DNA of 64,000 nucleotides from Cycas panzhihuaensis (Eukaryota > Cycadophyta): NCBI GenBank assembly GCA_023213395.1, contig CM041465.1:58287741-58351740 (forward strand), given 5' to 3'. Of this stretch, positions 10,077-21,530 are shown one piece after another. Position numbers and translations under genes: made by a program. Position 1 is the stretch's first letter, and every line of letters begins with the position of its first letter. The notes beneath the pieces were generated by a model. It saw nothing but the letters and a program-made list of their open reading frames with translations. It was not told the DNA's origin and did not search any database.

Positions 10077-10745
10077 GATAATATGGATATAAGAGAGATT
10101 AGGGGTGTCTATAGCTTGTTATCCTCTAATTTTGATACAAAATTATATATTGGGTCTCACGAGCAATGGTTTTGAGACTATGGTCTTAATGGCTAAGAAA
10201 ATATAGTATGAAACCCTTAATTTCAAAAAAAATATTTCTAAAAAAATATATAGCTCAAAAATATATAAAATATGGAGTCGGATGATGGCCTCTAAAATAT
10301 AATTCCAATGGTACAAATAAAATTAAATAATGATATCTAGATCAAAAGTTATACCCCTTTTAAGAACTTCATTGTTAGGGTTTTTATAGGCTGAAATAGT
10401 ACTTAATGATAAAATGCTAAGAACTTTTCACTCTAAAATCCGATGAGCCTTAAACCACTTCCATTGGAAAGTAAATTCATTGAGGTCATTTGGATACTAT
10501 ATCAAATGTTATGACTCTTTGAAGTTGAGGTTGCAGATCTGTCCTAGAATTATGGTGATGGAAAAAAAGCAGGCTGAAATTAATTTTGCTGTAATTTTTG
10601 CACTTCCACACCAAAATTTGTAGTGCAACCACTCAAGATTTATAGAACGAGCCATTTCATGTTAAATTCTCCATTACTTTTTAGAATTTTTAATGTTTAT
10701 TCTCTCAAAGATGATTTCAAACCCTTGATACACCTCCAAGATCGT

Positions 10746-10760
10746 CGCTTTGATACCAAT
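10746..10760 (-). other. H1 primer binding site
   Basis: On the minus strand this reads TTGGTATCAAAGCG, next to the 5' LTR. It matches the 3' end of plant initiator tRNA-Met with one difference (CAAAGC for CAGAGC). Confidence 0.85.
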
Positions 10761-11007
10761 TATAATGAACCTATTCTTGTTACCATTCAACATAGAGAAA
10801 TAGAAATAGAAAATGATAGATAAAAGATAAAGAAGAAGATAAAGTTCCAAAGAACTTTCATTAACATAAGATTACAAAATACATCATGATGATCTCCTTA
10901 TATATTTCATACATATATATAGGGCTATTAAGGTTGCCCATCTCTTAGACTTATGCATGTGGGATAAATGTAATACAAGTAACCTCATATGGTGGAGGAT
11001 CATAACA
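10761..11007 (-). repeat. H1 5' LTR
   Basis: 247 bp, starting TGTTATGATCC at 11007 on the minus strand. The end at 10761 is directly followed by the primer binding site. A related LTR is found at 37829-38166. Confidence 0.92.
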
Positions 11008-11009
11008 AA

Positions 11010-11800
11010 ATACATGGCTCCTCTTAACAATACAACTAGGATTAGTCCATAAATATCTAACTATACCAAGCTAAGTTTCTCTTTTGCTTTCCAAACTCTC
11101 TTTTCAGAAAAAAGTTCTATATGTTATTTGTTAAAGATGTAGGATTCACATAAATATTCTTTTTACATTAATTTTAGGGAGTTGATGCACTATTTGTAAC
11201 TTATATAACAACTAAAGACTATAGTAGTTTAAATGTCATATTCCTTCATGCTAAAGTTTTTTTTTTGGAGATATAACAAGGAAGGATCTTTATACTTTAG
11301 AGTATCATTATAATCCTTATAGCTAAAACCTTGTTCTATCTATCTCAAACTATTCTTGAGTAAATGTAATAATCATATTTTGTTATTCAAGTTCACCTAT
11401 TGATACAAGGTTAGCTTTCAAATTAAGTATATAAATTACATTCTTCAAGTATCATTACTCTTTATTTAGCATCTTGATAAGTATATTTTCTATTCCAACC
11501 ACCTCTAGATTAAAATCATCTCCAATGGTGACTTTCTATTTAACCTTTTACATCTCTTTGAACTAGTCCAACTAGCTAGTCATGTGTATAGATATATCAA
11601 AATTAATAAACCAAGTATCATGTACATCTGATTAGATTGTAAATGTAGCAATGAAGAGTTTATTCCCCATCTTTGTAAATGTGTTCCCTATTGCATGTGA
11701 AATGTATCCTCTTTGACCAATAAGATATTATTATGTTTCATGTTCTTGCTATTGAGTTTATCATTATGATTATTGTTATTAGTATGTTGTTACTATAATT
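11010..11800 (-). pseudogene. Element C protease and gag-pre-integrase region
   Basis: The aspartic protease of copia elements carries DSGAS-HMT at its active site; here, near 11600, the minus strand reads DTWFINFDISIHMTS, so the DSG triad has become N-F-D. Further on, LEVVGIENILIKML and LKANLVSIGEL match the normal protease C-terminal pattern. The following segment to 11012 matches gag-pre-integrase and the first integrase strand only loosely (KESLESKRETQLGIV). It breaks off at the right end of inserted element H1 and resumes at 8932. Confidence 0.75.
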
Positions 11801-12545
11801 CCCAATAGTCTTTCTTTATATTCTCCAACTTTCCATAATAAAAACATTTTGGTTTATACTATCCTTTTGAATTTCTAAGTTTTCCCTTATGAATATTGTA
11901 TTGAGAGGAAGTGTTTTTCTTAAGAATAAATAATTCATTTCGCTTTGTTTTAGCTACTAATGCTTTACATAACTTCTCACTTAAGTATATCAGCTTTTGC
12001 TCATGCTCAAGCAATAATTATTCTAAGAAACTAAAATTCATAATAGATAGTTTATCTACTAACATTAAAGTGGTAGTAAAGTTCTCATATGTAGAAAGTA
12101 GACTCCTCAAAATTTAAGCAATTATCTCTTATTTTAATATAGTCTCTCTAATGGTAATCAACTAGCCCTAAATAGTTTTAACATGACACAGATAGTTTAT
12201 CATTGATCTTATAAGATTTAAAGTATTCAACTAATTTTGCATCTTTAGCACTCTCACATCATCCTTATGTTCAACTAAATTGATAATAATATCTCAAATT
12301 TTCTTCAGAAAAATAGCAACTCTAATGTTTACAATGAGACTACCACTAATAGATAAATTAAAAAACTAAAGGTGATTCTTATTTTTGCTTCATACTCAAC
12401 TTTAAAGTCTACATAATCTTTTAGTTTAGTTGTGAATGTATTGATTTCTATATTTTTTTTACCCATAACAAAGTTATCTACATACTTCCATAAATTATTT
12501 AAAATGAGAAAGCTAAACATTTGATGCTTCTATATAGCATAATTA
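11800..12545 (-). pseudogene. Element C gag (UBN2/DUF4219 type) with eroded zinc knuckle
   Basis: Gag is the nucleocapsid precursor that packages the element RNA. The N-terminal part, near 12540-12470, reads DNYAI, a stop, KHQM, then LWKYVDN, as in plant copia gag (pattern NYxxWxxxM...LWxxV). Near 12060 it reads LSTYENFTTTLM, then LLEHEQK, the usual C-terminal gag pattern. The CCHC knuckle near 11850-11810 survives only as CFYYGKLENIKKDY, so three of its four zinc ligands are lost. Several stops and frame changes lie between the parts. The assignment rests on this ordered series of motifs. Confidence 0.75.
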
Positions 12546-12560
12546 TCGTCACTAATTAGT

Positions 12561-14785
12561 TTTCATATAATAGATCCTATTATACTACCCCTTCTTACCT
12601 TTATGAAAAAGCATCTTATTGAGTTAGAGCTTGACCTATAATTTGAAACTAATCAAAGATTATTTTCTTGTACCCATAACCTTACATAATAGAAATAATT
12701 ATTATAATAATAATAATATGAAATAATTGCATACTATCTTCAATCTACATGTAGGTAGATGGAATTTATCTACTCACTTCCTTAGTCTATATATGAGTAA
12801 CCAAAATCAACTCAAAAAGGTAAAATTTACAATTTGCTTTAAAGTTTTATATAGAAGTGGTATATATGACCAATGCATAATGAAAGACCTCAAAAAAATA
12901 TAAGGCATTATGATTTTCATTTTTTTAAATGGTTGTAAGATAAACCTAAAAAGTCTTAGACCCCTTTGCTCTACATGACTTGCGACTATCTAAAAAGGGG
13001 TTTATCATTGGACTTAAAATTTTATTAAAATTAGTTTAACATCTTAAAACATTAAAACACTAAAAAATTATCTTTATGTAATATTTTAAATGAGAATATT
13101 TGCCCAAATATTCTGTGCATTGTGAATGGAAGCTCCACATTTTTTATTTTAACGATTTCTTTTAAGGTGATTTAATCAAAAATTTAGACAATTTCTTCAT
13201 GTAAATGTCATTTTCATGTTGGTTTGTTCATATGAATGTGATTTTTTAAATTGTTTAATGTCTTAATAGATTTGCTTTTGAATTGCAATATCATTTTATT
13301 GGCTTTGCAGGGGTGCCTCTTCATAACTATCAATTTCAAGTTATGCTTACAAGTTCTCAACTTATGTTTATTTCACATTTCAATAGCATTTGAACATCAT
13401 TTTCATATGGTGTTTTAGGTAATTTTTTTGTGATTAGTGTTCCAAATCTATAATGTTTATTCAATGATGTTTCATTTCTTTAACTATCCCAGCGTACACT
13501 CACATGACAAGTCGTCCTTAATGCTGTTAACATAGAGAGACCCATCCAAAGAAATAGTGGTGGAGTTCACATAACTTTTATGATTGCATGGAAAAACTTT
13601 AAGCTCCATCGTGCTTTGGCATTCTTCCATGGGCATCCTCTCCTCAAGTCTTGAGCTTTCATATTATGGGAAATGTTTAAATGGGCATTCTCACATGAAG
13701 AACACAATAAATAAAACTCACTACATCTCAAATGGATGCCACCAAATTATGTTATTCTATCCTCATTCCACAATGCTTACATGGTTTCCATTCACTTTTA
13801 ACAAAGCAGCTTGCTCCCACAATCAACCTACATGGGTTTGCTCTAAATGTTTTGAATAAAAAAGGAAACCTTTATTCCCTTTAAATAACTACTCTACCTT
13901 AGACCATAAAATCATGCAACCATAACTACACAACATGAAGCTATTATAGATACTCAATAAAAAACATACTAAATATTTTTAAATATAAACTTAAAAATTA
14001 ATTTTAAGACTTAAACATCTCGAAATTCTACTCACTCTTAAACCCAAATATACTCTAATACCATCTTGGCATGTAAATTAGGATCTAACTAAGAGAGATA
14101 GCAAAAATTACACTTAGAAACTTAATTTTAGAAGTGTAGCTTATACTATTCTTCTTCTCAATAATTTATACAATGTAACTAATATATATATTAACACTAT
14201 AATAGGTGTATTCTACATGTAAACCAAAATTGATATCTATTAAATGATTGAGTAAACCCCACAACTTACCATTCAAACATATTAATAAAAAATTACTACT
14301 TATACAACACATAAAAGGGGAGGCTCGTAACTTAAATTTATAAGCCTAGTTAATTGTAAATATTAAAACTACTTCTAATAGTTCAATGCTACTATGCAAT
14401 AGAAGGGTTTTAGGAAAGCCTTAGGATACTTGTTCGTGGTCTTGGAGGACCCTTTCAATATCCTCTACTTGCCTTCCTAAGAGTATTTCCTTTTTATTAT
14501 CATCTTTATCTATGTCATATACTAATGCTTCCATGGAATATAGTTGTACTATAAATCCTATATATCCATTCTTTAGTAATTTTTCCATCTTATAGGAGTC
14601 AAGTATTTAGGGTGGTAGTGTTTTATTTTATATAAGGTATATTTAGTTTCATTTTATTTAAATTGCATAAACCCTCCATCTAAGTTTGTGTTACATATGC
14701 CCAATGTCCTTAGCCACTAAACTCTCAAGACTAACTCTACTCCTCTCATAGCTAATGTGAAGAAACTTTAATTCATCATGTATTC
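12561..14785. other. Unassigned AT-rich sequence between elements C and A1
   Basis: Right of the element C gag start lie 2.2 kb without recognisable coding. The plus-strand open frame 13584-13859 (91 codons) resembles nothing I know and is not judged a gene. Apart from one primer-site-like sequence (ACTCTAATACCA at 14052-14063, listed separately), I see nothing specific in it. Confidence 0.4.
14052..14063 (-). other. Primer-binding-site-like sequence, minus strand
   Basis: ACTCTAATACCA on the plus strand is TGGTATTAGAGT on the minus strand, one of the decayed forms seen at other primer sites here. An LTR would lie to its right from about 14072 (TGTAAATTAG), but no second LTR or clear far end was found. 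Confidence 0.4.
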
Positions 14786-15083
14786 TGAAATGGGTTAATG
14801 CCACACGGTTATTACATTAGTTAATTATTTCTAAAAAGGGTCTTAAGTGAACTTTAAGTTAGACCACCTAAGTGAAATTCACTTTTATGTGTATTATGTA
14901 TAATTTTATTTCACCTAACTCTAATGCTCCCTCTCTTAATATAAAAGTAAAAGCTCAATGGAGGAGGCTCATTCTTACCTCCCTATTTTGTGAGAGCTAC
15001 TCTCTTTCTCTCAAGTCTCTCTTGCTCCCATGTTTATCTTTGTGTTTAGTGCATGGAGATTAAGGATAGATCCCCTCTTTTTA
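14786..15083 (+). repeat. A1 5' LTR
   Basis: 298 bp from TGAAATGGGTTAATG to CTCTTTTTA (normally TTTCA). It matches 22000-22297 and the LTRs of A3 and A4 throughout. A distinctive inner block is CTCCCTCTCTTAATATAAAAGTA, containing the TATA-like ATATAAAA at about 14939-14946, the likely promoter, about 60 bases ahead of the CTCTCTTTCTCTC tract. Confidence 0.92.
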
Positions 15084-15085
15084 TG

Positions 15086-15097
15086 TAGTATCAGAGC
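15086..15097 (+). other. A1 primer binding site
   Basis: TAGTATCAGAGC lies two bases after the 5' LTR and differs from TGGTATCAGAGC, the complement of initiator tRNA-Met, by one G-to-A change. Confidence 0.88.
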
Positions 15098-15599
15098 TTA
15101 CTTCTTTCATATTCCTCACTTGCACTTGCAATGGAGCCATCACTTCCTTCTCCCTCACAGTCCATATGGTGAAAGAGATTGTGAAAGTGGATTTAGAAAT
15201 ATTTTTAAGTTTTTATCATAGCATATTTAGTATTATTTACTTTTCCTTTCTCTTTTGTAAGTTTGGAAGTATAATATAAGGAGTTGTAAGGCCCCCAAGG
15301 ATTCCAATCCTTTAGTAGTCAGTTCTGTTATCTCATTCTTCTTTTTTTCCCCCTATTTTTGTCCATTTAACAAGGGGAAATGCTATCAAAAATTTTCTAG
15401 CTTTTAAAAGAATAATTATAAGGGGAGGTTCTACCCACTTTTTTTTTTAAGAATTTAGATCCATTTAAAATATCCATTATTATATACTCTCATATTGCCT
15501 ATATTAGGATCCTGGTAATAAAAAAATGATGGAAATTTCATATGGCAGCATGTGTTAATGAGATATTAACAAGTTAATTTTTTTGTAGAAATAAAATAT

Positions 15600-15985
15600 A
15601 CTTGTTAAACTTCACAAGTCTGCCAAAATTTCTACAGAGTTCCAATTGATCTAATTCCAAATGCTAAAGAAGAGGCTCTAAGTCTAGGTTCCAGCACAAA
15701 AATTAGCACCTAATTTTATTTTTGTATAAGAAAGTTATTGTTGTTTTAGTAAACAATAGTTATTTGCAGTAAGAATTTTGGAAAAATATATTCTGCTAAA
15801 TTTGTGGGACTTTCAAAATTTTTTTAGAACTCATTTGGACCTGATTCCACTTCCTAAAGATGCAACTCTAAGTTTAGATTATAGCACAAAAATTGGTACT
15901 TAATTTTGTTATCGTAAGAGAAAGTTATTATTATTTTAGTAAAGACTACTTTTTCGTAAAAAAAAAAGGAAGAAATTTTCTTCCT
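15600..15985. repeat. Tandem duplication in the A1 leader, about 190 bp period
   Basis: CAAAATTTCTACAGA at 15624 and CAAAATTTTTTTAGA at 15814 begin two aligned copies. Shared blocks are CT(A/G)ATTCCA, AGCACAAAAATT(A/G)G and AAGTTATT(G/A)TT(G/A)TTTTAGTAAA. Substitutions are many, so the duplication is older than A1 or the copy is strongly decayed. The corresponding part is missing from A4, so it cannot be said whether all family members had it. Confidence 0.75.
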
Positions 15986-17027
15986 TCTTTTTATAAGGCT
16001 TAAAAGTCCATTAAAAAAGTGAGTAAAAAACACCTGGATCATAGCTATATCTGGTTTTCTCACTCACTTATCAATATTATATTTTAGTACTCTAAAATCA
16101 ATTTAAGTAAGCACTCTAAAGACACTCTAAGTAATCACTTTATCTTCAGTTATATGTACATTTGATGTAAATTTGATAATCTTTTCACTCTCCCTAAAAG
16201 GAATGCATCAAGTATGTTATTTTCTGCCATCTTGTACCTATTCACAAACTTGCAAAGGTTAAGATATCTTAGTTGGCATAATGTTGTGCCATAAAGGAGG
16301 TGTAGGTTTTAAGTTAGAACTAGACTGAACTGGAATATTGGTGAGGCTTGGTTAGCCATACCATTGTGCCTCAATCAGGGATCATCCTGATAACCAACCA
16401 AGAAAACTAAAACTCTAATATAAGATTAAAATATACCGAATCTAATATCAATCATTATCATGGGTATACACATACCACTCTTCAAATGAGGTCTATAGCT
16501 ACTCATTAGTAAATTAGGTGAGGATTAGAAGTACTTGGACTTTATTGTGACATGGATTTTATCACCAAGCACAATTGTAGGTATCACGGGTGAAGGCCAA
16601 CATAATTCTACTAGAAGGCTAGGCATCCCTTCAACAACCTTAATTACATATTGGACACAAGTTAGAGGTTATTGGATTAATTATGCATCCTATATTTAAG
16701 TTTTAAATTATGTATACCCAATAATGTTAGCTTCCACATTAGCCTATAATCTTGTATATTGATCACTTATTTATTTGTAAAAAGTGATCTATAGTATAAT
16801 CATAATCATAGTGCTTCTCATATTCTTGTTCCGTTAGGTTAATATTTGCCATAAGTGTTGGTGACTTTTCTCTAAGTTGCTCCCTTCATCTTTGAGCAAC
16901 CATTCTCATTTTTTCTTCCTTCTACTACACTACTTCATTGCATCTCCCATTTGTAAATAGTGATTGGTCATTTATTGCCATCACTTTTATAGTCCTTTAT
17001 TCATTTCTTCCTTTCTTAAAAGACACC

Positions 17028-17970
17028 ATGTCTTTATAGTTTAAGCAAAATGTGAATTGTATTCTTAAATGAAAAGAAAATTAGGAAATATAGTTTACTA
17101 GTATTAGAAATATTATAAAGTATGAAGTTCTTTAGAGAGATCACTTACAACTTACACCATTTGTTGTTGTTATAGCTACCATAATTGCTTTTTGAGGATC
17201 TACTCCTACTCCCACTAAAGCTATAGCCAAATTCCAATGGGAACTTAATGATGATAAAATCCATATAGAGATACTTCTTGTCACTGATTATTCCTTGCAT
17301 AATCTCATTGATGAAGCTGTATATGATATAGCATGGAATGTTCTTGAAGTTTTCAAGAAGAACTTTGACACTAAATCAAGCTTAGAATTTGTTCACTTAG
17401 TACTTAAGATAAACAAATTAAAAATTTAGAAAGGACATGCAAGTGAGACAATCAATCTCCTTTGTCTAATCAAGCAAGCCATCGATAAATATTTTAAGAC
17501 TCAATGCATTACATAGGCTTTCTTCATTTAGTCATGTCTCCATACTAGGAAGTCTTCAATTTAGTGGCACCTTGAAAACCCTAAACTTTGAGACTCTTAT
17601 TGATAAGTTGATTGAATTTGATAAGACTTTTGATACCAACATTGCCACTACATCAGATCTAGCCAATGCTACTTTTAAAGTATAAGAAGTTTTTTTTTAT
17701 ATGAAAAATCAAGGTCAATCCTCTTGCAAAGGTGGTAATTCCTACAGAAGAGGCAGAGGTAGATCACAAGGATAACATCCTCATGGTCAAGAAGTTCCTC
17801 AACTCTAACAAAAACATTCTTAAGACTAAGGCCAAAATAATCAACCTAGACCCAAATCCAGCAATTAGAGATAATCCAACTAGCCCAATATTTCTTATAG
17901 GACTAGAAATTAAATAATTGTGTACCAAAGGTATCATAGAAAAAGACATTGTGCTAAAAATTACAGAATT
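17028..17970 (+). pseudogene. A1 gag with zinc knuckle, broken
   Basis: The start near 17028 (ATGTCTTTATAG) aligns with the A4 gag start MSSQLKQNVN but already has a stop at codon 4. From 17217 the frame reads FQWELNDDKI, LLVTDYSLHNLIDEAVYDIA and FKKNFDTKSSLEFVHLVLKI, a UBN2-type copia gag. A lone zinc knuckle lies near 17920-17960. A4 and the family pattern give CQRCNRRGHYAK plus a final Cys, but here the cysteines have become tyrosines (TGT or TGC to TAT or TAC), so zinc binding is lost. Multiple stops and at least one frame change follow 17430. Confidence 0.85.
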
Positions 17971-18179
17971 GTCACCAACAAACTATCAAGCTATCAATAG
18001 TACCATGTATACACAATGTTGATAATACCTCTTTTGAAGATGCTTTTGGTGGAATATAATTTGCTCATGCACACCTTCAAAGAATTAGGACCACTTCATC
18101 AAATGTTGTTGATAAATCCGCTAAGTATATTGAGGCTCATTGTGGCTATGCTTATTTACTTTTGCCTTCACCACTTGGA

Positions 18180-18270
18180 GTTGAAAATAGTGTCATCTCA
18201 AACACTTCATCTTAGATCATGGATACTAAAGAAACATAATATATGACTTGTCATCACTAGTTCTTTTAGG
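18180..18270 (+). pseudogene. A1 protease active-site region, inactivated
   Basis: Protease would cut the polyprotein. Near 18205-18245 the plus strand reads a stop, IMDTKET, a stop and YMTCHH, where active copia proteases have W-I-(I/M)-D-T-G-A-T-x-H-M-T. The glycine after the catalytic Asp-Thr is lysine here, and it is glutamate in A4. Both changes fit G-to-A decay of a GGA codon. The region links the zinc knuckle to the gag-pre-integrase domain as expected. Confidence 0.75.
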
Positions 18271-18514
18271 AATTTGACTATGAAGTCCTTGGTGTTGTAC
18301 ACATGGCTGACAAATCATCTCAACCAGTCGAAAGACTTGGAACTGTTTACCTAAAACTCCGAGCCTTCCATATTTTACCCTTATTGATGTTTTATATATT
18401 CCTATCCTAAAACAAAACCTGCTCTCCCTGTCCACCCTTGTCTCTTATAGATTTAATCTGAGTGTAACTATAAATAATCAAACACTCTATGTCATTCACC
18501 CTCCTTCAAATACT

Positions 18515-19600
18515 ATGGTTATGACCAAAATTCTTGATGGTAAACGTTTTCACCTAATTGGCTCACCATCCTTTAAAGCTAACTATGTTGATGATGACTC
18601 TGCTTTTACCACAACCCTAACTCCTCAAAAGTTATCCCAAGTGGCCATATGGCATGCTCATAATGGCCATATCAAAATTGGCCGTTTAAGAGATCTACAT
18701 GCCACTCTTCCTAGTATTCCTAGGCTCTCGTCTAAGCCCTTCAAATGCAAAGCATGTACCATTGCTAGATCTCGAAGATAATCCTTTCCTCATAGTCAGT
18801 AGAAATCTAGCTAATCTTTATAGTTTATACACTCAGATATATGTGGTCCTATGCCCATCCCTTCTCTCAAACAGAAGTGGTACTATATTACTTTTATTAA
18901 TGATTTTACTAAGAAAGTATAGGTTACTTTTCGTACAAAGAAAGATGAAGCTTGTTCTATGTTTCAAGCTTTCAAGGCCCTCATGGAAAATTAATCTAAA
19001 TTCAAGATCAAAATGCTCAAGACTAATAATGGTGGCGAGTACACCTCTAATGAGCTTGAATCGCACCTATGTCACCATAGGATCAAATATCAAACTATTG
19101 TTATAGGTACACCCTAGCAAAATAGAGTTGATGAGTGCATGAATAGGACCATCATGAATATGGCTCATGCTATGCTAGTATAAGAACATCTCTGTCTATC
19201 TTTGGGCCAAGGCTATTTGGATCACCCTATATTACATCAACATTATTAGTCCCACCAAACTTGGCTCCTCTCTATATGAAATGTGGTATGGGCAAACCCC
19301 CTCTATCTCCCACTTCAAAATTTTTGGCTCTAGTTGTTATGCTCAAATTCTGGAGGAACATAGAAATAAGTTTTTGGATAGAACCCTCAAAGGTATCTTT
19401 GTCAGATACCCTATGGACAAAAAGGGGTATAAGGATTTTCTACCTTCATAGTATAAAATCATCATCATTAGAGATGTTATCTTTATGGAGACTAAAGATT
19501 AATTACTTAGACTTGACTCCAAGATGCCTTCATACTGATTTAATGATGCTGCTAAATTTGATGTCAAGATTCTAAAATTTAGGAGGGGAGATACTCAATA
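18515..19600 (+). pseudogene. A1 gag-pre-integrase and integrase, broken
   Basis: The frame from 18515 reads MVMTKILDGKRFHLIGSPSF and then ATWHAHNGHIKIGRLRDL, the gag-pre-integrase zinc-binding HHCC domain (WHA.NGH...CKAC). The integrase core follows with the central motif at 19018-19040 as KTNNGGEYTSNELE, where the catalytic Asp of DNGGEY is Asn. The third acidic residue survives in VDECMNRTIMNMAHAML (19125-19170). After 19280 come WYGQTPSISHFKIFGS and GIFVRYPMDKKGYK, the C-terminal pattern, each in different frames. Integrase inserts the DNA copy; this one cannot. Confidence 0.88.
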
Positions 19601-19989
19601 ATTACTCAAAATCTTAGAATCTAATAATAGAGCCCTGGAGGATACAAGATATGCCTCCCAGCTAATATGTGCACATCCAGTACCATCATTTAAGAATAGC
19701 CAAGTTGATAAAGGTAAAGTTATAGCAGAAGGACCACCTTCTCCAACATCAGTGACTGGCCTATCTTCTTCAGCATCGCCAACTTCCTCCATGCCAAACA
19801 TTTTACATAATCCTTTTTAGGATCAAAACGAAAACTAAGAGGCTGTAGAAATGAAAACCTCATTCCTAACTTGAGGTTTTCATGAGGCCTACCAGCTACA
19901 CAAGGACATGCGACCAGATGAGGTAGGTAAAATTGGCACTAGAAGTGCCTATAGAGTAAGGATACATGAATCATTTTTTGTTGAGCTTA

Positions 19990-20800
19990 AACTAGCAGAA
20001 TTGCACCTTGCTCTTAATGAAGATCCCCTAACATACCAATAAGTGATAAAGCATACAACTTAGAGAAATTCCATAAATGAAGAGCACCAATCTCTTATTG
20101 AGAATGGTATATGGGAATTTGTTGATCTACCACTTAGAAGAAAGGTAGTTTAAAATAAATGGATGTTTAAAAATAAGTACAGATTAGATAGCACCCTATA
20201 AAAACATAAGGCGAGGTTGGTAGAAAAAGGATTCATGCAAAGGAAACATATCGACTACACTAAAATCTTTGCTCTTATAACTAAGTGGCCTACAATCAGA
20301 ACTCTTATAGCCTTATCTGCTCAACAAGATTAGAAAATCCACCAACTTGATGTTAAGACCGTATTTCTAAATAGGGACCTTAAAGAAGAAATTTACATGG
20401 CTCAACTAGAAGGATAAGAGTTTGTTTGTTAGGAGCATAAGGTTTGCAGGCTTAGAAAGTCCTTATATAGCCTAAAACAAACCCCTCATGCTTGGTTTAC
20501 TAAGTTGTCTAAAAGAATGAGGCAACTTAGATATGAGGTTTATGGCTATCAAGATATTGATATAACACTATTCATTAAGCACCAAAATGATAAAGTCACT
20601 TACCTCTTAATCTTTGTGGATGATATGCTAATAACAGGGAATAATGAATAGGGAATCAACTAGCTGAAGAAGGACCTTGCTAAAACTTTTGAATTATCTG
20701 ACCTTAGGTTGATGAAATATTACTTATGAATTAAAGTAACTTAAAAGAATGGTAAAATATTTCTCTCCCAAGAAAAATATATCAACAATCTTTTGATAAA
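19990..20800 (+). pseudogene. A1 reverse transcriptase, broken
   Basis: The copia RT domain starts with NEEHQSLIENGIWEFVDLPL near 20075. KHKARLVEKGFMQR follows near 20205, QLDVKTVFLNRDLKEEIYM near 20345 and SLYSLKQTPHAWFTKL near 20465. The catalytic box is LIFVDDMLITGN (about 20607-20640), with both aspartates kept. At least eight in-frame stops, mostly TAG or TAA where A4 has CAG, CAA or TGG, interrupt it. The connection region continues into RNase H at 20808-20999. Confidence 0.92.
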
Positions 20801-20807
20801 CTTTTAG

Positions 20808-21530
20808 TTGGAAGGTGGTCGACTAGTGGCTATACCTATGGAACCTAATGTTAAACCCTCAGTTGATGGTGACATTAGGGAGGTAGACGTAATACTCTAT
20901 AAGCAACTTGTAGGTAGTCTCATCTATACTACTAACACAATGCTAAAATTTGCACACTCTGTCAGTATTCTTACAAGATTCATGACAAATCCAAAGTAGA
21001 ATCACTAGTAAGCAATAATATAAGTATTGAGGTACTTGAAGATGACCAACAAATATGGTTTGTTGTATGAACCCAATACAGAATTTAAACTTTATGCATA
21101 CACAAACTCAGAATTTGACAAAGATAAAGACACATAAAGATCTACGTCTATGTATGTAACATTTCTTAGAATAGTACTAATATCATAGAGATCCAGATGG
21201 CAGGAGATAGTTGCAAACCTAACTGCTAAAGTTGAATATATTGTTGCTTCTGAGATAAGTAAGGAGGTGATATAGCTTAGAAAATTATTGAATATATTAA
21301 ATGCCACCCAAACAAGTTCTACTAGCTTATATGTAGATAATTAATCTACAATCCAAATGGCTAAAACTCTTATATTTTATGATCATACCAAATATATAAG
21401 TATGAAAGTCCATGGAATTAAAGAACTAGTTTATGATGGCACAATTCAACTAGAGTACTACCCCACAATAGATCAAGTGGTTGATATCTTCACCAAACCA
21501 CTAAAAAGGGTGAAGTTTGAATAGTTCCGA
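20808..21530 (+). pseudogene. A1 RNase H, broken
   Basis: From 20808 the sequence reads KQLVGSLIYTTNTMLKFAHSVSILTRFM, the normal link from RT to RNase H. FKLYAYTNSEF near 21090 replaces the family motif Y(S/C)DADWAG, so the first catalytic Asp is gone. TAKVEYIVASEISKEVIWL-like sequence near 21220 keeps the A-E-Y motif with the catalytic Glu. It ends with VVDIFTKPLKRVKFE near 21480-21520, the standard copia C-terminus. Stops are frequent. Confidence 0.88.

Larger units (their letters stand above)
8933..11007 (-). mobile_element. Complete non-autonomous LTR retrotransposon H1 with TSD AAATA
   Basis: Two LTRs of 248 bp (8933-9180) and 247 bp (10761-11007) bound a 1.58-kb interior. On the minus strand they start TGTTATGATCC (5' copy) or TATTATGATCC (3' copy) and end in a GTTCGTTACA-like sequence. 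The primer site TTGGTATCAAAGC (about 10748-10760) and a polypurine tract (9181-9198) are in the right places. AAATA flanks both ends (8928-8932 and 11008-11012). There is no protease, integrase or RT, only a gag-like gene, so the element would need enzymes in trans. It sits inside the integrase of element C and is therefore younger than C. Confidence 0.93.
7706..12560 (-). mobile_element. Very old Ty1/copia element C, minus strand, broken by two insertions
   Basis: Reading right to left, the minus strand shows the order of a copia polyprotein: gag (about 12540-11800), protease (about 11600), gag-pre-integrase (about 11300-11020) and integrase (8932-8690, then 8160-7706). Element H1 (8933-11007) and a solo LTR (8161-8681) interrupt the integrase, each with a target-site duplication. 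RT and RNase H were not found to the left, and LTRs of this element were not identified; a single primer-site-like sequence on the minus strand at 14052-14063 may or may not belong to it. Every domain carries stops and substitutions at catalytic positions. Confidence 0.8.

Noticed and set aside
13584-13859. 91-codon open frame that could be a small gene
   Set aside because: No recognisable domain, no promoter or intron context, and it lies between element remnants; AT-rich DNA gives such frames by chance.
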